This document shows positions 40,995-48,988 of a stretch of DNA of 64,000 nt, one piece after another. Position 1 is the stretch's first letter; each line of letters opens with the position of its first letter. Source of the DNA: a virus; IMG/VR virus record IMGVR_UViG_3300021141_000007, positions 1 to 64,000 of that record. The stretch is one strand, 5' to 3'. Both the position numbers and the translations under genes were made by a program. The notes under the pieces were generated by a model, which worked only from the letters and a program-made list of their open reading frames with translations, did no database searches and was not told the origin of the DNA.

Positions 40995-41468
40995 ATGAAT
41001 ATATTCTATCTGTCTACAGATCCCAAAAAAGCCGCTGAGTATATGTATAACAAGCATGTAGTAAAGATGATACTAGAATCCGCACAATTACTATGTACCG
41101 CTCATATCATTTCTGATGGAGATAAGGCTAATGTACCTTACAAAGTAACTCATAAAAACCACCCATCAGCGGTATGGGCAAGGGAGTCCATCTCTAATTA
41201 CAAGTGGTTGTATAAACATATGATTGCACTAGGGGAAGAGTATACAAGACGTTATGGTAAACAACATTTAACTATATTAAAATGTAGTGATATGCTTAGG
41301 AATCCTCCTGTTAATGTAACCAAAACAGAATTAACCCCTATGCCACAATGTATGCCCGATAAATACAAAGTTCCAGGTAATAGCGTGGAAGCCTATTGGA
41401 ATTATTACGAAGCGGAAAAAGTTAGTGTAAAAAATGCAAACGAATCTACAATAAAAAGACCTCAATAA
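40995..41468 (+). CDS. Conserved phage protein with HVVKM motif
   Basis: 157 residues beginning NIFYLSTDPKKAAEYMYNKH, then VVKMILESAQLLCTAH, HPSAVWARES and a C-terminal PQCMPD with YWNYYEAEK. I recognise this as a widespread phage family in which the N-terminal 'F.LD.DP..AA.......HVVKM..E..Q.L' pattern is constant. Some members carry DNA-glycosylase-type labels, which I cannot confirm. The conserved His, Lys and Glu suggest an enzyme. No close gene neighbours clarify its role. Confidence 0.55.
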   Translation: MNIFYLSTDPKKAAEYMYNKHVVKMILESAQLLCTAHIISDGDKANVPYKVTHKNHPSAVWARESISNYKWLYKHMIALGEEYTRRYGKQHLTILKCSDMLRNPPVNVTKTELTPMPQCMPDKYKVPGNSVEAYWNYYEAEKVSVKNANESTIKRPQ

Positions 41469-41502
41469 TATAGAACCAAACCAAATAAAAAAATTATAAA
41501 TT

Positions 41503-41652
41503 ATGATACATATAGTATTTAAACTTGAAAAAGAAGATTTATTTAGCAACGGAAAAACATACGAAGGTACTGTTTGCGAGGCTTACCAACAATGGGAAAT
41601 AGAATACCCCAATGCAACATTTATGGGGTTGTATATTCATTGTATGAATTAA
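41503..41652 (+). CDS. Very small protein, unknown
   Basis: A 49-residue frame from ATG to TAA, below normal calling length: MIHIVFKLEKEDLFSNGKTY at the start and a compact C-terminus GLYIHCMN. It sits 34 bases after one gene and 17 before the next, in the same direction. Possibly a small alpha/beta protein. Confidence 0.45.
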   Translation: MIHIVFKLEKEDLFSNGKTYEGTVCEAYQQWEIEYPNATFMGLYIHCMN

Positions 41653-41669
41653 TAATAAAAAACTAATTT

Positions 41670-42308
41670 ATGAAATTATCATTAAATAAAACAAAATTGT
41701 ACTATTATGATAGGGATTCACTCACCTTTAAAAAAGGCAAATGGATTAACGGACTATACCTATCTTTAATTTTAAATATGCTAATAATAGCAGGATTACT
41801 TTCTAATAATGTTTCAGTAAATATGAAATATACTAATATGTTAAGCATATTGAAGCAAAAAGAAAAAACTATTAAGCATTTAGAAGTAAAAAGCCAAGAT
41901 AGTGCTACTGAATATACTGATTTCAGAAGAAGTTTGCCCCTTAAATTAACTCTAAAAGAAGAAAAAAGATTGAATCATTTGTACTTTACCTATAAAAGTT
42001 TAATAGATAAGCATCATTGTCCTCATAACTTATTATGGTATATTGCATTTAAAGAATCAAGATTAAACTTAAACGCTAAAAATTCTAGTTCTTCTGCTAA
42101 AGGTATGTTCCAATTTATAAATGGTACCTGGAATGCTATGTGTAAGAGAGGGGGGATGGATGTTTTAAATAGATATTCTGAAGAAAAACAAGTAAAGGTG
42201 GCTTGCATTTATCTTGATTTTTTATTTGAAAAATATAAAGATTGGCAATTAGTACATAAAGAATATACAGGTGGAGTTATACATTATAGACTACCTTATT
42301 ACAAATAA
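41670..42308 (+). CDS. Membrane-anchored lytic transglycosylase (endolysin candidate)
   Basis: 212 residues. A basic N-terminus is followed by one transmembrane segment at ~27-45 (LYLSLILNMLIIAGLLSNN), then a helical stalk and an SLT/lysozyme-like domain from ~110 to the end. Catalytic Glu is in WYIAFKESRLNLNAKN, followed by SSAKGMFQFINGTWNAM, the GMFQ/GLFQ signature of soluble lytic transglycosylases. It cleaves the MurNAc-GlcNAc bond to give anhydro ends. The N-terminal helix could be a signal-anchor-release or permanent anchor. It is the only muralytic enzyme seen and is the likely partner of the holin at 2356-2805. Confidence 0.78.
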   Translation: MKLSLNKTKLYYYDRDSLTFKKGKWINGLYLSLILNMLIIAGLLSNNVSVNMKYTNMLSILKQKEKTIKHLEVKSQDSATEYTDFRRSLPLKLTLKEEKRLNHLYFTYKSLIDKHHCPHNLLWYIAFKESRLNLNAKNSSSSAKGMFQFINGTWNAMCKRGGMDVLNRYSEEKQVKVACIYLDFLFEKYKDWQLVHKEYTGGVIHYRLPYYK

Positions 42309-42338
42309 ATAAATTATCACCCTTAAAATTAAATTAAA

Positions 42339-42578
42339 ATGACAGAAAAAATAGATAATTGCCCAGAGGGCGGAGACGGCATAGTAATTATACCCAAGCC
42401 CTCCTACTTGCTTCCAAAAGACTATTCAAGATGTATTTCTGTAGATTGCCCTGCTAGAGATTGTGCTAGGCTACAAAACTATCTTTATGATAGGCAAAGT
42501 GAAGAGCCTATATTAATGTCTGATTTTAGTCAAGACAAAAAAATAGAGTCAAAAGAAGATTGTGAATTTTACCTATGA
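42339..42578 (+). CDS. Small Cys-containing protein coupled to helicase
   Basis: 79 residues with the motif CISVDCPARDCARLQNY and terminal ESKEDCEFYL, a possible small zinc site. Its stop overlaps the helicase start by four bases (ATGA), so the two are translationally coupled and may work together. Function unknown. Confidence 0.5.
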   Translation: MTEKIDNCPEGGDGIVIIPKPSYLLPKDYSRCISVDCPARDCARLQNYLYDRQSEEPILMSDFSQDKKIESKEDCEFYL

Positions 42579-43636
42579 AAGCAGAAGTCCAGGAAAAAGC
42601 AGTGAACGCTTTCCTATCCTCTAAAGATAGAAGATCCACTATTGCTCTAGCGGTAGGAATGGGAAAGACAAAGTGTGCTATTGATATTATTAAACACTAT
42701 AGAAGTACTAACCCTTATTGTAAAATTTTATTTAGTGGTGCAAGACAAATTTATATTAAAAACTTTAAAGATGAATTAACTAAATGGGGTTGTTTGGAAA
42801 ATAACATTACCTTTATATGCAATAAATCTTTGAAAAATTACAACGAAAAGTACGATTTGATTATTATAGATGAAATGCACAAGGAAAAAGATCTTATATT
42901 GGAAAATTGTTTGAGACTTATGAGAATAAACCCTGCGGTATCTATTCTAGGACTTACAGGTACGCCAAGCAATACCCATGAAATTCACAAATACTTTCCT
43001 ATTTGTTATTCCTACCTTATCAATAATGCTATTGATAATAATTTATTGAATAATTTTCAAATGGTTGTGGTTAAGTATAAGATGACTCCTGAAGAAAAAA
43101 GTGTTTATGATTATCATCACAAAAATTATTTAACATCTCCATATAATGAATCCTACCCTCCTGAATTAGGCAAACTGAAGCAGTTCTTAAATACATTACC
43201 TAGCAAAGTGGCTCTAGCTAATAGACTAATTAATGAGAAATTTTCAGATAAAAAGCTACTAATCTATGCAGGAAGTATTGAGCAAGGTGCTAGTTTTGGG
43301 TTTTCTCAATTTAATTCTTCTATGGATAATAAAACTAAGAAGAAAAACTATGATGAGTTCTATCACTCTGAATCAGGTAGACTAGTAAATGTAGGAATCC
43401 TAAAAGAATCCGTTAGTATACCAAATTTAAAGTATGGATTTGTGCTAGGAATAGATAGTTCTCCTTCATCAAAAGAACAACTTATCGGAAGATTTTGCAG
43501 GATAGCAGTACATGAGAAAAGTTTTATATATTTCTTAGTAGCTGAGGGAACTTTAGAAGAAAAGTGGGTGTTGAATGGTATGGATAAATTTAAAGATAAG
43601 ATAGCAGTAGTTAACCTTAGTAAAAATAAAAAATAA
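42575..43636 (+). CDS. SF2 DNA/RNA helicase
   Basis: 353 residues with the SF2 motifs in order: I AVGMGKTKCAID (~27-38), II IIIDEMHKE (DEMH box, ~98-106), III LGLTGTPS, IV LLIYAGS, V GILKESVSIPN and VI KEQLIGRFCRI. The two RecA-like domains are compact, with no accessory domain, like the UvsW/SNF2-type helicases of phages. It may act in replication-fork remodelling, recombination or origin use. Its C-terminal codons (VVNLSKNKK) are duplicated as a 26-bp direct repeat at 44276-44301. Confidence 0.85.
   Translation: MKAEVQEKAVNAFLSSKDRRSTIALAVGMGKTKCAIDIIKHYRSTNPYCKILFSGARQIYIKNFKDELTKWGCLENNITFICNKSLKNYNEKYDLIIIDEMHKEKDLILENCLRLMRINPAVSILGLTGTPSNTHEIHKYFPICYSYLINNAIDNNLLNNFQMVVVKYKMTPEEKSVYDYHHKNYLTSPYNESYPPELGKLKQFLNTLPSKVALANRLINEKFSDKKLLIYAGSIEQGASFGFSQFNSSMDNKTKKKNYDEFYHSESGRLVNVGILKESVSIPNLKYGFVLGIDSSPSSKEQLIGRFCRIAVHEKSFIYFLVAEGTLEEKWVLNGMDKFKDKIAVVNLSKNKK
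43607..43632 (+). repeat. 26-bp direct repeat, left copy (helicase 3' end)
   Basis: Matches 44276-44301 at 25 of 26 positions, starting GTAGTTAACCTT. The left copy encodes the last residues of the helicase. The two copies bracket a 643-bp segment with two small genes. Confidence 0.75.
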
Positions 43637-43637
43637 T

Positions 43638-43952
43638 ATGAAAGAAGAAATGATTAAAAAAATGAATGAAGATATGATTTTAGCTGAATGGATCTCTACT
43701 CGTCTATACAATAGAGTAGTGTGTATTTTAGAAAAACTTGATAGAAAAATTAATCTTCGTAATGAACAAAATGGATATAGAAACTTTTGTTTACAAGATT
43801 TGCTTTTAGTAAATTTAGATGAACTAAAAGCATTAAGAAATGTAGGAGAAGTTTCTATTAAAGAATTTGAATTTTGGCATTCAATAGCTTTAAAAACCAA
43901 AAAGCTAGAACGACTATGGCTTGGCGAAGGCGTGGCTACTACAAATGCTTAA
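43638..43952 (+). CDS. RNA polymerase alpha C-terminal-domain-like protein
   Basis: 104 residues. The last ~60 resemble the alpha-CTD helix-hairpin-helix region of RpoA: NFCLQDLLLVNLDELKAL, then RNVGEVSIKEFEFW. In cellular alpha the corresponding pattern is 'L..L...L..IKNFGKKSL.EI'. There is no N-terminal assembly domain, so it would be a stand-alone CTD that could bind DNA or regulators. The C-terminal codons run into a GGCTTGGCGAAGG sequence shared with the palindrome at 45032-45127. It starts two bases past the helicase stop. Confidence 0.6.
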   Translation: MKEEMIKKMNEDMILAEWISTRLYNRVVCILEKLDRKINLRNEQNGYRNFCLQDLLLVNLDELKALRNVGEVSIKEFEFWHSIALKTKKLERLWLGEGVATTNA

Positions 43953-44001
43953 CCAAAGAACTAAATTTTATTAGCCACATTTTATAAATACCTTGTTAGG
44001 C
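43948..44001 (+). repeat. attC-like boundary element (short)
   Basis: Begins GCTTAAC (fits the integron R box RYYYAAC) and ends GTTAGGC (fits GTTRRRY) 54 bp later. The ends are inverted (GCTTAACCAAAG against CCTTGTTAGGC). It overlaps the stop of the alpha-CTD-like gene and ends just before the next start. The resemblance is to cassette recombination sites; no integrase is visible. Confidence 0.42.
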
Positions 44002-44007
44002 AAAATT

Positions 44008-44259
44008 ATGATAAACGAAATAATAGAACAATACGAAGATGAAACATTCTTAAAGGCTGATGGGTTTGATGAAGCCATTATCGGAGTATGTGAGGACTTT
44101 AATGCTCCAGTTAGATTAATATATTCAGTTACAAAGTGTATAGAAATACTTATGAGAGATATGTCAGAAGAAGATGCAATGGAGCATTTTAATTTCAATG
44201 TAAGTGGCGGTTATGTGGGGGAGAAAACTCCGATATGGTGTTGGGACAATTTCACCTAA
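44008..44259 (+). CDS. Small acidic protein in cassette-like region
   Basis: 83 residues from the ATG of MINEIIEQYEDETF; the frame opens at TTG 15 bases earlier, inside the attC-like element. It is acidic and helical, with FNFNVSGGYVGEKTP near the end. Its stop is the TAA of CCTAACGG, the beginning of another short palindrome (44256-44285). Function unknown. Confidence 0.5.
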   Translation: MINEIIEQYEDETFLKADGFDEAIIGVCEDFNAPVRLIYSVTKCIEILMRDMSEEDAMEHFNFNVSGGYVGEKTPIWCWDNFT

Positions 44260-44275
44260 CGGTAGGCTACTTTGC

Positions 44276-44301
44276 GTAGTTAACCTTGGTAAAAATAAAA
44301 A
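44276..44301 (+). repeat. 26-bp direct repeat, right copy
   Basis: One mismatch from 43607-43632. Read in frame it would give VVNLGKNKNNE and a stop, a second copy of the helicase C-terminus. Between here and 44389 I see only a 16-codon frame (44304) and AT-rich leader sequence. Confidence 0.75.
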
Positions 44302-44388
44302 CAATGAATGATTTTGAATCTGCAAAAAATATAAATGAATTATTTAAAAATTAATTTCCAATAAATTAACCAACTAAAAACTAAAAGA

Positions 44389-44655
44389 ATGAAAAAGCAA
44401 TTAAATTCTACTTACTTAGTAGCAGAGTATCTAAAGGAAAACAAAAAAAGCTACATTCATGACATGAAAAAAAAATGTAAAGCAAACAACGTAGGAGCGA
44501 GGGTAATGGCACTAAGGCGTTCATTTGAATGGAAAATAGATACTATTTTAGAGGGGTACAAAGATGGCGTTGCGATATGGTATTATAAGTTAGTAAAGGC
44601 AAAAAAAATGCCAGAGCAGTACAATTTAAAGCCATTGAATAAAGCTAGTGCATAA
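44389..44655 (+). CDS. Helix-turn-helix-type small protein
   Basis: 88 residues, basic. STYLVAEYLKENKKSYIHDM with KKKCKANNVGARVMALRRSF looks like a winged helix, followed by a beta hairpin (WKIDTILEGYKDGVAIWYY). Similar small proteins in phages and mobile elements are annotated as helix-turn-helix domain proteins. The stop is the TAA of GCATAACG, which begins a palindromic intergenic element. Probable DNA-binding protein of unknown target. Confidence 0.55.
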   Translation: MKKQLNSTYLVAEYLKENKKSYIHDMKKKCKANNVGARVMALRRSFEWKIDTILEGYKDGVAIWYYKLVKAKKMPEQYNLKPLNKASA

Positions 44656-44714
44656 CGTTCCGAGTATTGCCGCAGTAGCGGAATTAGAATTACAAAACTT
44701 AAAATTAAGAACAA

Positions 44715-45026
44715 ATGTCAAATAGAAAAACAAAAGTTGAACATACCACAGAACCCGCTATTGTCGGCAATACTGTGTTAGCTGCCGTTAAAATCAAGGA
44801 CTTACCAAAAGATACCAATTTGCAAGGCATAAAGGTTAAACTACCAAAACATATTTATACTTCTTCAAGTCTGCCGATGTATGGTATAAAAAATAAGCCT
44901 GTGTATTTGCAAGGATGGGTAATGGGTGATTTTTTTGTAAAAACAGACTTGAAAAGCAGTCAAATTTATCCTATGTTTTGGTCGTTTGTTCCGTCAGATT
45001 TTCAAGAATGGGAGGTTGTCAGTTAA
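44715..45026 (+). CDS. Unknown protein in cassette-like region
   Basis: 103 residues, beta-rich (KGIKVKLPKHIYTSSS-like strands, VYLQGWVMGDFFVK, MFWSFVPSDFQEWEV). Base composition is slightly less AT-rich than the surrounding early genes. Preceded by a short palindrome (44649-44680) and followed within six bases by the long palindrome at 45032-45127. No family recognised. Confidence 0.5.
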   Translation: MSNRKTKVEHTTEPAIVGNTVLAAVKIKDLPKDTNLQGIKVKLPKHIYTSSSLPMYGIKNKPVYLQGWVMGDFFVKTDLKSSQIYPMFWSFVPSDFQEWEVVS

Positions 45027-45031
45027 TGGCA

Positions 45032-45127
45032 GCTAACGTTATAGGGCTTGGCGAAGGTGGGCTTGTAGGATGCTCAATTTTAGCAGAATGTGTCTGCCCA
45101 CTTTTGCCAAGCCCGTGTTATATGCCG
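45032..45127 (+). repeat. attC-like imperfect palindrome (long)
   Basis: Two 19-bp arms, 45044-45062 and 45096-45114, are complementary at 17 of 19 positions (GGGCTTGGC..AA..GTGGGC). They are framed by GCTAACG on the left and GTGTTATATGCC on the right, with a 33-base loop. Size, end boxes and arm placement resemble integron attC sites. Its left arm shares 13 bases with 43918-43930. Confidence 0.6.
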
Positions 45128-45159
45128 TTTGAATTATTAACCAATTAAATAAATATAAA

Positions 45160-45378
45160 ATGAATATCATTAAAGATAACAGAATTGTATCAGACAAAAC
45201 ATTTGCAACCCGGTTTGTAAGTTTCTTAAAAGACATACAAGTTAATGACCCAATGAGCGAAGAAGAACTTGAATATCTGCGTAGGGTTGCACATTCTTTA
45301 CTTCTTCATCAAGCTAATACTTGCACCGAAAAAGAAGAATTAAACTACTTAGATAGGTGTCACCCAAATGGCATATAA
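45160..45378 (+). CDS. Unknown protein in cassette-like region
   Basis: 72 residues, helical, acidic/mixed (SFLKDIQVNDPMSEEELEYL). It lies between two related boundary sequences: GTTATATGCC on the left (45118-45127) and, in inverted form, GGCATATAAC (45370-45379) on the right, where the TAA is the stop codon. No family recognised. Confidence 0.5.
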   Translation: MNIIKDNRIVSDKTFATRFVSFLKDIQVNDPMSEEELEYLRRVAHSLLLHQANTCTEKEELNYLDRCHPNGI

Positions 45379-45420
45379 CTCGCTGCTTTACGAAATTTTT
45401 GTAACACAAATTAAACCTAA

Positions 45421-45603
45421 ATGCAGATAAATACTGAAATATTAAACATAAGGATAAGTAAAGAGCAAAAGCAAACCTTAGATAAATTAAAAGAGTATAA
45501 TGTTAACGTAGCTCAATTTGTGCGAAATGCAATTAAGGAGAAGTTGCAACGAGAAAAAGCCGAAATAATAACTAACTATAAAAATTTAGAATGCCCATTT
45601 TGA
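45421..45603 (+). CDS. Ribbon-helix-helix small DNA-binding protein
   Basis: 60 residues: EILNIRISKEQKQTLDKLKE, then VNVAQFVRNAIKEKLQRE, the strand-helix-helix layout of CopG/Arc-type repressors and MobC-like accessory proteins. It ends LECPF. It sits 40 bases before the nuclease/polymerase operon, next to a promoter-like TACATTTG, so it may regulate it. Confidence 0.62.
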   Translation: MQINTEILNIRISKEQKQTLDKLKEYNVNVAQFVRNAIKEKLQREKAEIITNYKNLECPF

Positions 45604-45615
45604 AAAAAAAAATAA

Positions 45616-45623
45616 TACATTTG
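45616..45623 (+). promoter_or_regulatory. Promoter -7 element before the replication operon
   Basis: TACATTTG fits TAnnTTTG and lies 21-28 bases before the ATG of the nuclease gene. The nearest TTG (45600) is only 13 bases upstream, so the -33 box is uncertain. Confidence 0.45.
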
Positions 45624-45643
45624 CACCTAAAAAAATAATAATT

Positions 45644-46519
45644 ATGTTTAATAAAGAAAAAGACAGATTAAGTTATAGTTCTCTCACTAGACTTATAAAA
45701 GAAGGAGTACAAGGATTTTTAAACCCTGTATACAAAAGAAATAATGCTTTAGAGAAAGGGTCTATTATAGATAAGATAGTTTTTGATGAGCCTATCACTG
45801 AAACTATTATAGATATTCCTATTCCAAAGCCTCAAATTAAGGCTATTATTGAAAATATTTTTACAGAGGAGTATAACTACGACCTCTCTGCGGAAAACTT
45901 AGAAAAGGTTTGTGGTATATTAGATGTGAAATCTAAGAATTTTGAGAAAATAAAAGAATCCGTTCTGGAGTTTCCTGAATATATTGAATATGCAAAAAAT
46001 CCAAAAGGTAAGTTTCTAAAACCTAATTTTGAATTAGGAACCTCTATTGCCAATAATGTGCTAAAAGATAGAGAAGCCGCCTATTTATTCAGTAATGGTA
46101 AGGCTCAGTTTGAGTGGAGTTTTCAATACAGAGGATATAACTTTTTTATAAAGACAGATTATTTAAAAGTGGATCATGATAGACAAGAGATTATTATCAC
46201 TGATTTGAAATCCAGCAGCTACCCTCCGAAATTTCCTGATAGTGTGCAAAAATATTTGTATCACTTACAGGGGGCTTTGTATACAAAAGGGGTGGAAGAC
46301 TGGATGGAGAAAAATGATTTGAACCATTATGTACTAAAAACTTTTCATTGGGTGGTATGCAATTCTACCAAAGTAGATAGTGTGCTAGTATACCCCCTAT
46401 CTTATAAAGACGAGATGGAAGGTAAACGTATTTTAGAGGAAACTTTGGATAAGATTGACAAGTACATTGAAAATGATTGGCAAGAAATCCCTGAAGAAGA
46501 TACCTTAACTTTTTTCTAA
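45644..46519 (+). CDS. PD-(D/E)XK nuclease, RecB/exonuclease VIII-like
   Basis: 291 residues. YSSLTRLIKEGVQGFLNPVYK with KGSIIDKIVFDE gives the N-terminal helical part typical of RecB/Cas4-like exonucleases (helix, then a glycine/histidine-like region and an acidic residue). The catalytic strand is DRQEIIITDLKSS (D-x-K) after a GYNFFIKTDYLKV hairpin, and QKYLYHLQGALYTKGVEDW provides the conserved helix with Gln and Tyr. It probably resects DNA for recombination or degrades host DNA. Its stop overlaps nothing, with the polymerase starting on the next base. Confidence 0.8.
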   Translation: MFNKEKDRLSYSSLTRLIKEGVQGFLNPVYKRNNALEKGSIIDKIVFDEPITETIIDIPIPKPQIKAIIENIFTEEYNYDLSAENLEKVCGILDVKSKNFEKIKESVLEFPEYIEYAKNPKGKFLKPNFELGTSIANNVLKDREAAYLFSNGKAQFEWSFQYRGYNFFIKTDYLKVDHDRQEIIITDLKSSSYPPKFPDSVQKYLYHLQGALYTKGVEDWMEKNDLNHYVLKTFHWVVCNSTKVDSVLVYPLSYKDEMEGKRILEETLDKIDKYIENDWQEIPEEDTLTFF

Positions 46520-48550
46520 ATGACAAACCACATAATCACAAAAAACAAATCCTTTTTCCAAAAAATAGGGGAGTATAGTTACTGTAATCTTGAAGACATG
46601 GTGCTTCCTGAAATAATAGCGGTAGATACAGAGACTACTTCCCTCTCTGCCTTTGAGGGGGAAATATTTGCCATTCAAATAGGAACAGGGACAAATAATT
46701 ATCTAATTGATTTGCAGACACATAAAGAGAATATAATTAATTTAGAGGAAGTTATGCCTTTTATATTGGATAAGGTTATGATATTTCATAATAGTGCCTT
46801 CGATTTGAGTTTCTTCTTTATCAAGAATTACTTCCCTAAAAAAGTGGGAGATACGATGTTGGCATCTATGATTCTACACAATGGAGAATTCGGAGTATCA
46901 CATTCTTTTAAGAATTGTATGCAAAGAGAGCTAGGGGTTATATACGACAAAACAGAACAAGCTAATATTGCTAGAGTTCAGTTATCGCAGCCATCCACAA
47001 TTCAATATTGCTTTAATGATGTTGATAGACTATTAGAGTTACACAATGATTTAGTGATTAAATTAAAAGATTATGAAGCCATAGATTCTTATAAATTGCA
47101 TTGTAGACATATCAGGGCACTTACATATATGGAGTTATGCGGACTTCCAATATCAAAGGATAGGTGGAAAGCAAAAATGGATAAAGATTATTCCCAATAC
47201 AAAAAATGTGAGAGAGAAATAATTGATTATATTTTTGACACCCTGCCTAAATATAGAGTTTTACAGATGGATATGTTTAGCAACGAAAGGAAAGTAAATT
47301 GCCTATTAAGTTCTCCTAAACAAATGATAGAAGTGTTTAAAGATTTAGGTATAAATGTCACTTATAAAGAAAAAGGAGAGATAAAAGAAAGTTTAGAAAA
47401 AGGAGTTATAGCTAAGTCAAATCATGAGTTTGTAAAAATGTGGCTTAAATATAAAGAAGTGGAGCATAATGTAACTACTTTTGGAGAGGGTATTTATTCT
47501 AAAATAAGGGATGGAAGAATATACACCCACTTCAAACCGATAGTAGACACTGCTAGACTATCTTCAAGAAAGGGAGAGATAAACTTTTTAAATTTTCCCT
47601 CTAACAAAGAAACAAGAGAATGTTTCGTGGCAAATGAAGGATTTGACATTATTGTAGCTGACTACGCAGGGCAAGAAACAGTTGTAGGGGCTGATATTAC
47701 TGGAGACCAAGCCATGATTTCTTCTATAGTGGAAGGAAAGGACTTACACTGTGCCTTTGCTAGAGTTCTCTATCCTGAATTATTAGATCTTTCTGATGAA
47801 GAAATTATTAAAAATCATAAAGCAAAGCGAAATGCTTCTAAAGCACCTAGATTTTGTTTCCAATTTGGGGGTACTGGATTTACTTTAGCAGAGAATGAAG
47901 GATTATCTATAGAGGAAGGAGATCGTATTGAAAAATTATTCAAAGAATTACATAATGGAGTGTACTCTTATGGGGAAAATAAGCTAAAGGAAGCTTTAGA
48001 GTTTGGTTATATTCAATATGCAATGGGATTTAAATTAAAGCTACCAATGTTTGATATTTTCAAAGACCTTGATGAGAAGATTTCAAATATGGATAGAGAT
48101 TTTTGGAATAAATATAGAGTGGGTAAGCAAGAAAATCTGAAATTTGAGAAAGCTAAAGATAAAGGGAGTTCGTATGTAATATCAGATATGGGGGCATACA
48201 ATTGCTTTAATGCAAATAAACTAATGATGAAGGATTATTTCAGTTTAAAATCTCAGTATATGAGATTATGTTTAAATGCTCCCACACAAGGCACTGCTGC
48301 CCATCAAACTAAAATGGCTTCAGTGTTGTTATTTAATCAAATTGAAAAAAACAATGACTATTGGAAAGCAAGGATAGCAAATGTAATACATGATGAGATA
48401 GTTTTGGAAACTGAGACTCACCTATCAGAAAAATATGCTAGAATACTGGAAAAAAGTATGATAGAGGGTGGTAATATATTTCTCACCAACCCTACACTAT
48501 TTATGAGTGCTGAAAGTAATATTGGAAAATCATGGTATGAAGCCAAATAA
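46520..48550 (+). CDS. DNA polymerase, family A, with 3'-5' exonuclease
   Basis: 676 residues. The exonuclease domain starts with VDTETTSL (D36, E38), then FHNSAFDLSFF (~89-99) and the YCFNDVDRLLELH third motif. The polymerase has motif A VADYAGQET (~379-387; Asp kept, the usual Ser-Gln-Ile replaced), motif B RNASKAPRFCFQFGGTG with the catalytic Lys and a Phe-Gly in place of Tyr-Gly, and motif C VIHDEIV. No 5' nuclease domain, as in T7-type replicative enzymes. It is the replicative polymerase of this phage. It is flanked by the nuclease and an HNH gene. Confidence 0.93.
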   Translation: MTNHIITKNKSFFQKIGEYSYCNLEDMVLPEIIAVDTETTSLSAFEGEIFAIQIGTGTNNYLIDLQTHKENIINLEEVMPFILDKVMIFHNSAFDLSFFFIKNYFPKKVGDTMLASMILHNGEFGVSHSFKNCMQRELGVIYDKTEQANIARVQLSQPSTIQYCFNDVDRLLELHNDLVIKLKDYEAIDSYKLHCRHIRALTYMELCGLPISKDRWKAKMDKDYSQYKKCEREIIDYIFDTLPKYRVLQMDMFSNERKVNCLLSSPKQMIEVFKDLGINVTYKEKGEIKESLEKGVIAKSNHEFVKMWLKYKEVEHNVTTFGEGIYSKIRDGRIYTHFKPIVDTARLSSRKGEINFLNFPSNKETRECFVANEGFDIIVADYAGQETVVGADITGDQAMISSIVEGKDLHCAFARVLYPELLDLSDEEIIKNHKAKRNASKAPRFCFQFGGTGFTLAENEGLSIEEGDRIEKLFKELHNGVYSYGENKLKEALEFGYIQYAMGFKLKLPMFDIFKDLDEKISNMDRDFWNKYRVGKQENLKFEKAKDKGSSYVISDMGAYNCFNANKLMMKDYFSLKSQYMRLCLNAPTQGTAAHQTKMASVLLFNQIEKNNDYWKARIANVIHDEIVLETETHLSEKYARILEKSMIEGGNIFLTNPTLFMSAESNIGKSWYEAK

Positions 48551-48565
48551 ATTAAATTTAAAGTT

Positions 48566-48988
48566 ATGAGAAGAAAGACAGTAAAAAAATCCAACACCAC
48601 AACTCCTAGGAAAAAGAAAAAGGTAGTTAATCCTAGAGTAGTGAGAGAATATTGTGGAGGTACAATGACCAAATCAGCTTTTTTTGGTGCCATTAGAGCT
48701 TTTTTAAGACAGAGGTGGTTATACTCTTGTCCTTTTAGAAAAGAGATACTTAAAAGGGCTTATTCTGCCTTGTTAAAAAAATGGCAATGCAATCATTGTA
48801 AAAAAATGTTCTTAAAAAAAGATGTAGAAGTAAATCACATTGAGCCCTGTGGTAGTTTAAGGGATTACTCCGAAATAAAACCATTCCACGATAGGTTATT
48901 CGTAGAGGATATAAGCAAGCTAGAGGTGCTTTGTAAAGGTTGTCATAAAATTTTTACAGAAAAAAGTAAAATAACGCTTGACATTTGA
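48566..48988 (+). CDS. HNH endonuclease-like protein
   Basis: 140 residues. Basic N-terminus (RRKTVKKSNTT, RKKKKVVNPR). The HNH core has WQCNHCKKMF (first zinc knuckle), VNHIEPCGSL (catalytic HxxP-type His) and LEVLCKGCHKIFTEK (second knuckle and last His). The order fits phage HNH proteins near polymerases, either homing endonucleases or late packaging/recombination nucleases. It is free-standing, with no intron signs nearby. A promoter overlaps its 3' end (48978-49007). Confidence 0.8.
   Translation: MRRKTVKKSNTTTPRKKKKVVNPRVVREYCGGTMTKSAFFGAIRAFLRQRWLYSCPFRKEILKRAYSALLKKWQCNHCKKMFLKKDVEVNHIEPCGSLRDYSEIKPFHDRLFVEDISKLEVLCKGCHKIFTEKSKITLDI

Noticed and set aside
43553-43900. 115-codon minus-strand frame
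   Set aside because: Antisense to the helicase end and the alpha-CTD-like gene, against the direction of the whole block, and no promoter.
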